In this document: positions 38,691 through 42,867 of the stretch, piece by piece
Numbering within the stretch: position 1 is the stretch's first letter
How the letters are laid out: each line of letters begins with the position of its first letter
Source of the DNA: Candidatus Berkelbacteria bacterium
GTDB lineage: Bacteria; Patescibacteriota; UBA1384; JAGVHQ01
NCBI GenBank assembly: GCA_020056565.1
Contig: JAGVHQ010000049.1
Span: forward strand, 1 to 42,867
Direction of reading: 5' to 3'
Length of the DNA: 42,867 bases
The notes under the pieces: model-generated
What the model saw: only the letters and a program-made list of their open reading frames with translations
What the model was told of the DNA's origin: nothing
Database searches by the model: none
Translations under genes and position numbers: made by a program

Positions 38691-39052
38691 TACATCGTCA
38701 ATTTCTGCGCCGTTTGGACTAAGTCGAATGGCGTGATCTCTGTTTTATGCAGGATGGCCTCTGCCCCGAGTCCTTTAGCCGCATCAATCTCCTCGTGGGA
38801 GAGCCGGCCGCTCACCACAATCACGGGGATTTTTTTATAGCGTGGGTTACTTTTCATTTCACTTAATACTTCGATCCCATGTCCACGGGGTAAAAAGAGG
38901 TCAAGCACCACGACTGTCGGCGTGCTCTCTGCCAGCATCTTGAGCGCTTCAGCACCGCTTTCAGCGCACTCCACATCCCATCCGCGCGCTTTAAACGCTT
39001 CGGTATAGAGTGCCGAAATCTCAGGATGATCTTCGACAATTAAGACCTTCAT
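38690..39052 (-). CDS. Single-domain response regulator (receiver)
   Basis: A 120-residue CheY-like protein with no output domain. Acidic pocket VEDH, phospho-acceptor Asp in VVVLDLFLP (about residue 51), Ser in VIVVSG and Lys in ILHKTEI are all present. It is translated with the upstream kinase (ATGA overlap at 39049). It must act by protein contact or as a phosphorelay step. Confidence 0.92.
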   Translation of the reverse strand: MKVLIVEDHPEISALYTEAFKARGWDVECAESGAEALKMLAESTPTVVVLDLFLPRGHGIEVLSEMKSNPRYKKIPVIVVSGRLSHEEIDAAKGLGAEAILHKTEITPFDLVQTAQKLTM

Positions 39053-40353
39053 TTCCCGTCCTGGGCCAAGGGAAAGAAAAGCGTAAAGCGTGTCCCGCCT
39101 TTATACTCGGCAACCTCAATTGTGCCTTTAGTAAGCTTCATAATCTCTTTGGCGATATAAAGCCCAAGTCCACTCCCCTGTTGTTCCCACCGCGAGCGAT
39201 CGATTTGGGAAAAACGCTCGAAAATCTTGCGCCGATCACGTGCGGCAATTCCGGGGCCTTGGTCGTCCACGTGCACGAGAATATGCTCCGCCGAGGTGCT
39301 ATAGCGGATCGTTACGGTGCCCCGCTTTCCGTCAGAATGATGTGCGGTAAACTTAACTGCGTTTTCGATTACCTTTTCCAAAACTTCGGTTGCCTTGGAC
39401 GCATCTAGCTCGGCTTTGGGCAATTCGCGCGTAGGGGCTTCATGTACAACCCGTACACGGATATCAGCGGGGATTTTTTTGAGTGCCGTTTTTACAATCT
39501 GTTCTACCGGATATGCGCCGGTTACCAAACGAACAAGGCCAGCATCCAACCGGCTGACTGTTAGAATATCGCGCACCAACGCGCCCAGACGATTAATACT
39601 GGTCGTGACTGCGTCAAAATAATGCCGGTCTTTCTCCGACAGCTTAATCTTGCCCTCGTCCAACGCCATTGAAAGCCGCCCTTTCGCGATCGTAATTGGT
39701 GTTGAAAGTTCGTGCGTGGCAACGGCGATAAAATCGTTTTTGAGTGCATTCAGGTCGCGTAGCTTGTCGGCTACTGATTCTGCCAGGCGCTGCGCGCGTT
39801 CCGCCTCTTCTTTTGCACGCCAGTTCTCCTCGAGATTATAGAGGACGCTCGTGACGATTCCCGCAATCAGAAATAGCGCGCCGATATTAATGAAGGCAAG
39901 TAAGGTATTGGAAAGAATGTCAGTCAGTACAGTGGTATCGAAGGCCATTACCGTAAGTAGCATTAATTCCGTTCCGACTACCCACCAGGGTGATACGCGC
40001 CCGAGTCCGCGGTGTAGGAGGGCGGAAAATAAGATTGGGAAAAAGTACAAAAAGAAAAACGGGCTCGTCCAAGCGCCGGTTAGAAAGATTATTACACTGA
40101 TTAAGATGAGCCCCATGAGCTCATCCACAATTGTGGCGAGATGGGGTTGATATTTAAGCAGCGTGCTCATAAAACGTCGGTGAAAGACAGGAATATAGAG
40201 CGTATACACTGCTCCAAAGATAACCGTGTCCCACCCTGCTACAAAACCGGGCCACCAGCTCACAATCGCAACATAGCCAATCAACAGCGCCCAATAAAAG
40301 AGTTCAACTTTAGTCGCAATCTCGAGTCGCCACTGCGTTTCCGCTCCGCGCAT
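39049..40353 (-). CDS. Membrane sensor histidine kinase
   Basis: A 434-residue kinase. N-terminal ~190 residues form about six membrane helices with no periplasmic sensor domain; HisKA with phospho-His in FIAVATHELSTPI; HATPase motifs N-box ENAVKF, G1 VDDQGPGIA, F-box and G2 GSGLGLYI. It phosphorylates itself and passes phosphate to the receiver protein encoded just downstream. GGGGGAG precedes the ATG. The 6-helix input suggests sensing of membrane state or a small lipophilic signal. Confidence 0.92.
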   Translation of the reverse strand: MRGAETQWRLEIATKVELFYWALLIGYVAIVSWWPGFVAGWDTVIFGAVYTLYIPVFHRRFMSTLLKYQPHLATIVDELMGLILISVIIFLTGAWTSPFFFLYFFPILFSALLHRGLGRVSPWWVVGTELMLLTVMAFDTTVLTDILSNTLLAFINIGALFLIAGIVTSVLYNLEENWRAKEEAERAQRLAESVADKLRDLNALKNDFIAVATHELSTPITIAKGRLSMALDEGKIKLSEKDRHYFDAVTTSINRLGALVRDILTVSRLDAGLVRLVTGAYPVEQIVKTALKKIPADIRVRVVHEAPTRELPKAELDASKATEVLEKVIENAVKFTAHHSDGKRGTVTIRYSTSAEHILVHVDDQGPGIAARDRRKIFERFSQIDRSRWEQQGSGLGLYIAKEIMKLTKGTIEVAEYKGGTRFTLFFPLAQDGK

Positions 40354-40453
40354 TCTCCCCCTCCCTATTTAAGAATACAGAATAAAGGGCAGGGAAAGAA
40401 GAACGATCTTTTTGAGCGGATAGAATTCTTTTGAGAAAGTTTGGGTTTCTATT

Positions 40454-40599
40454 TCAGAACTTTGCCGTTGAAGACCACCCACAGGCCGACCGCGACCATG
40501 GTTCCCGATGCGCCAGAGGCGCTTCGAGATCGCAGGCCGAGGACCGAGCGAGGATGTCCGGTGGGACAGCCGAGCGTGTCTGAGGCGGTAAAGTTCTGA
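40454..40599. repeat. 146-bp composite palindrome
   Basis: TCAGAACTTT (40454-40463) pairs with AAAGTTCTGA (40590-40599). Inside are GCGCC/GGCGC and GTCC/GGAC hairpins. It fills the gap between the kinase gene and the downstream end of the GT4 gene. The AACTTT/AAAGTT outer arms recall the two-hairpin element but the rest differs. Confidence 0.55.
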
Positions 40600-40609
40600 T
40601 AACTGAACT

Positions 40610-41740
40610 CTACTTTTTTATTTTTTCTGCTGTCTGTTCCAGAACCGCAAGCGTCTCTTTTGCTGCTTTGCGCCAAGAGAACTGTTTTACGCGCCGCTCC
40701 CCGAGTTTCACTAATTTGTTTCTCACTTCCGGTCTGACGACTTCGCCAAACGCATGTACAAGCGCTTTAGTATCGCGGGGCCCGACTTGCAACGCGGCAT
40801 CCCCCGCGATTTCTGGAAGTGAAGTCGTATCCGAGCAGATTACTGGTGTGTGGGCCGCCATTGCTTCCAAAAGTGGCATCCCGAACCCTTCGAACAAGCT
40901 TGGGAAAACAAATGCCGCGGCATGTTGCATCAAAAGCGCGACATGCTCTTCGGAGGCGTATCCCAAAAAGAAAATTCGAGAGCGGATCGCAAAAGGGTAC
41001 TCCATAATTTGAGATCGAAAGCGCTCGTAACCGTAACCGGGTTTTCCCGCCAAGACCAAGCTGTATTCAGGATGAGCGCGGCTGAACTGCTCAAATGCCG
41101 TAAGGGTACGGCTGATGTTTTTCTTTTCCTCAATTCGACCGACAAAAAAGAAGTACGGCGCTTCAATTATGCGGTACCCAACCGCGATCTTTTTCAGTGG
41201 TTTTTGAGCCGGTTTGTACACCTTGTTGTGATAGCCGTGGTAGATTACCGTGATTTTTTCAGGGGGTGTGGCGGGCGCAAAATGGAGGATATCTTTTTTT
41301 GTCGCTTCAGATACCGCAATAATGTGGGCGCTGTGTTTTGCGCTGAAACGAAAGCTATAGCCATGGTAGTAGCGTTCGAGTGAGGTGTAGAGTTCCGGAA
41401 AGCGAAAAAATCCGAGGTCGTGGATAGTCGTAACCATGCCTCGTGGGTGGAAAAGCGGTACCGTGTGCGCGGGTTCGAACACGACCTCACTTGACGGTCG
41501 TCTACTAAGGAACTCGGCCGAAAGGCGTACTTGGCTCCAGAGACGTGGGAATGGGATTACCTTCCAACGGAAATTGTTCGGAAGCGCGGCTAACTCGCCT
41601 GTCGGTTCAACGGGTGAGTACAGAATAAATTCGTGCTTTGTGTTGAGCTCGGCAAGGGCTTTAATGATTTCGGCGGAATAATATTCCGTGCCGGTTGGCT
41701 GCGGTTTTGTCGCGCGCGAAGCATCAATTCCAAATTGCAT
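40610..41740 (-). CDS. GT4-type glycosyltransferase
   Basis: A 376-residue GT-B enzyme. GTEYYSAEIIKALAEL at the N-terminus, VTTIHDLGFFRFPE, HIIAVSEATKKDIL, YFFFVGRIEEKKNISRTLTAF, and FVFPSLFEGFGMPLLEAMAAHTPVICSDTTSLPEIAGDAAL with the EX7E nucleotide-sugar motif (E...E). It probably uses a UDP- or GDP-sugar in exopolysaccharide or O-antigen-like synthesis. It stands alone between the two-component pair and mreB. Confidence 0.92.
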   Translation of the reverse strand: MQFGIDASRATKPQPTGTEYYSAEIIKALAELNTKHEFILYSPVEPTGELAALPNNFRWKVIPFPRLWSQVRLSAEFLSRRPSSEVVFEPAHTVPLFHPRGMVTTIHDLGFFRFPELYTSLERYYHGYSFRFSAKHSAHIIAVSEATKKDILHFAPATPPEKITVIYHGYHNKVYKPAQKPLKKIAVGYRIIEAPYFFFVGRIEEKKNISRTLTAFEQFSRAHPEYSLVLAGKPGYGYERFRSQIMEYPFAIRSRIFFLGYASEEHVALLMQHAAAFVFPSLFEGFGMPLLEAMAAHTPVICSDTTSLPEIAGDAALQVGPRDTKALVHAFGEVVRPEVRNKLVKLGERRVKQFSWRKAAKETLAVLEQTAEKIKK

Positions 41741-41817
41741 AGTTCTATTATCCCTTATTTTTATCTTTCCGTTAAAGACGGACCTTGTCTTTCCGGCGTT
41801 CTTCTTTTCTGGAAGTT

Positions 41818-41911
41818 AGCGGTGAGCTGCGCTTCTACAAAAACCGCTGTTTGAGGATCCGCCAGCTGGCGGAGACGAGTTCGGATTTTTGAAGAAAGCA
41901 GCGTGACCGCT
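41818..41911. repeat. 94-bp composite palindrome
   Basis: AGCGGT plus CTGCGCTTCT on the left and AGAAAGCAGCG plus ACCGCT on the right form the outer arms. The centre is a perfect 16-bp palindrome, TCCGCCAGCTGGCGGA (41858-41873). The same core (TCCGCC-agtc-GGCGGA) occurs in the leader at 209-224. Confidence 0.65.
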
Positions 41912-41949
41912 GACGCTCCAAGAGAAGTCGTGTCGGGGGAGGAAGGTGC

Positions 41950-41997
41950 TGGAAGGAGGGGGCTGACTTCGAAATGAAGCCCCTTCCTTCCAGCTGC
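41950..41997 (-). terminator. Long hairpin after mreB
   Basis: On the minus strand GCTGGAAGGA and TCCTTCCAGC enclose GGGGCT/AGCCCC around a 15-nt loop. There is no strong T-run, so it may act as a 3' stability hairpin as well as a terminator. Confidence 0.6.
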
Positions 41998-42000
41998 AGA

Positions 42001-42867
42001 TCATTTGGCCCAGAGGACTGATTTTTTGTAGGCGCTAAGGTTTTCAACCGCGATCCCGGCGCCTTTGACGACACACAATAAGGGGTCCTCCGCCACTTGG
42101 CATGGAACACCCGTTACCTTTGATAAGAGAGCGTCAAACTCGCGCAGCATCGAACCCCCGCCTGTCATCACAATCCCTTTGTCCATCACATCTGAGGCCA
42201 ACTCCGGCGGCGTTTTTTGCAGCACTGATTTAACAGCATTGATGATTTCAGCCAGTTCGGCTTTGATGCCCGCCACAACGTCGGTGGTGTGCACAAGCAT
42301 TGATTCCGGTAGGCCCGTAATGGTATTTGAGCCCGAAACCTCGAGCGAGAGATCCTTTTTTAAGGGCATTGCCGCGCCAACTTTGATTTTGATTTGTTCG
42401 GCGGTTTGTTCGCCCACGATCAAGTTGTATTTCTTACGGATGTAGTTGCCGATCGCTTGGTCGATTTTGATTCCACCGATTCGAACCGATGTGGCCGCGA
42501 CAATATCACCGAGCGCGATTACCGCTACTTCGGTTGTGCCGCCGCCCACATCAATAATCATATGCCCTTCCGGGGTTGCGATCGGGATCCCTGCCCCCAA
42601 TGCCGCGGCAATCGGTTCTTTAATAATGTAGGCGTGCTTCGCGCCCGCCTGAATGCATGCATCGACGACTGCTCGCCGCTCGGTTGAAGTAACACCGGCT
42701 GGTACCGCGACCATAATGTCGGGCTTCACAAGCCGAATTCGACCGCCAATGCGGTTAATAAAATATCTGAGCATTGCCTCGGTAATCCGGTAACTTGCGA
42801 TGACGCCATCTTTAAGGGGGTGGGCCGCGACAATTGAATCGGGCGTGCGGCCAAGCATGCGGCGGGC
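42001..42867 (-). CDS. mreB: Rod-shape protein MreB (5' end cut by window edge)
   Basis: At least 288 residues of an actin-like protein; the start lies beyond the right edge. AKLGRTP-type MLGRTPDSI region, VPAGVTSTERRAVVDACIQAGAKHAYIIKEPIAAALGAG, phosphate-2 loop IIDVGGGTTEVAVIAL, and GIVMTGGGSMLREFDALLSKVTGVP are all typical of MreB. It polymerises under the inner membrane and directs lateral cell-wall synthesis, so the cell is likely a rod or controls its shape actively. mreC/mreD are not visible downstream; the gene ends at a hairpin. Confidence 0.95.
   Translation of the reverse strand, partial: ARRMLGRTPDSIVAAHPLKDGVIASYRITEAMLRYFINRIGGRIRLVKPDIMVAVPAGVTSTERRAVVDACIQAGAKHAYIIKEPIAAALGAGIPIATPEGHMIIDVGGGTTEVAVIALGDIVAATSVRIGGIKIDQAIGNYIRKKYNLIVGEQTAEQIKIKVGAAMPLKKDLSLEVSGSNTITGLPESMLVHTTDVVAGIKAELAEIINAVKSVLQKTPPELASDVMDKGIVMTGGGSMLREFDALLSKVTGVPCQVAEDPLLCVVKGAGIAVENLSAYKKSVLWAK

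Noticed and set aside
1-42867. CRISPR array, rRNA genes, insertion-sequence transposase, prophage genes
   Set aside because: No regularly spaced direct repeats, no rRNA-like sequence and no transposase, integrase or phage structural ORF found on either strand.

Overview
The window looks like a chromosomal piece of a small-genome bacterium with roughly 50% GC. My best guess is a member of the Patescibacteria (Candidate Phyla Radiation), but no rRNA gene is present to prove it. The guess rests on several type IV prepilin-like genes, a DUF3048 protein, a LytR_C protein, short coiled-coil and one- or two-helix membrane proteins, glycosyltransferase clusters, AT-rich and short-tandem intergenic repeats, and many nested hairpins. 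TGA is used as an ordinary stop codon. Some genes are unusual for that group: a full-length PurL, a free-standing IMP cyclohydrolase domain, an acyl-CoA dehydrogenase, a PEP-CTERM lectin and an H-X9-DG prepilin. They suggest a larger than usual metabolism or acquired genes.

Layout. 0-5 kb: a lytic transglycosylase with a structured leader, then a minus-strand block of pilin-like genes (H-X9-DG pilin with a Cys-rich secreted partner; two minor pilins with a DUF3048 protein). 5-7 kb: three small LuxR-type helix-turn-helix genes; two carry a nearly identical ~130-bp structured 3' element. 7-9.4 kb: endonuclease IV, an M50-like membrane protease, and tRNA-Arg(CCG) with a duplicated 3' end. 9.4-12 kb: envelope and DNA-binding small proteins. 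12-17.6 kb: IMP cyclohydrolase, a two-gene SOS operon with DNA polymerase IV, a PEP-CTERM lectin, PlsX and LexA. 17.6-22.7 kb: PurL and an L,D-transpeptidase. 23-28 kb: the nusA-clpC-hisS operon. 28.4-32 kb: an unknown gene, an LD-carboxypeptidase, an RBBP9-like hydrolase and an acyl-CoA dehydrogenase. 32.3-36.8 kb: a glycan-assembly operon (GT4, PAP2-like, GT-C-like, WecG/TagA). 36.8-38.7 kb: an unusual plus-strand region of hairpins and short unrecognised ORFs. 38.7-42.9 kb: a histidine kinase/response regulator pair, another GT4 enzyme and the start of mreB (cut by the window edge).

Regulation visible in the sequence. LexA and the pol IV operon share an 18-bp direct-repeat motif inside their promoters, and both -10 boxes lie exactly 6 nt from the ATG, so both mRNAs should be leaderless. 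A ~95-bp two-hairpin element occurs three times in the same orientation, with stems that differ but stay paired. In two copies the downstream gene is visible: one precedes the DUF3048 gene and one precedes tRNA-Arg. Many intergenic gaps hold composite palindromes of 60-290 bp.

The best candidates for something undescribed are the three-copy covarying element, the LuxR-gene/3'-element units, and the small-ORF/hairpin region at 36.8-38.7 kb.
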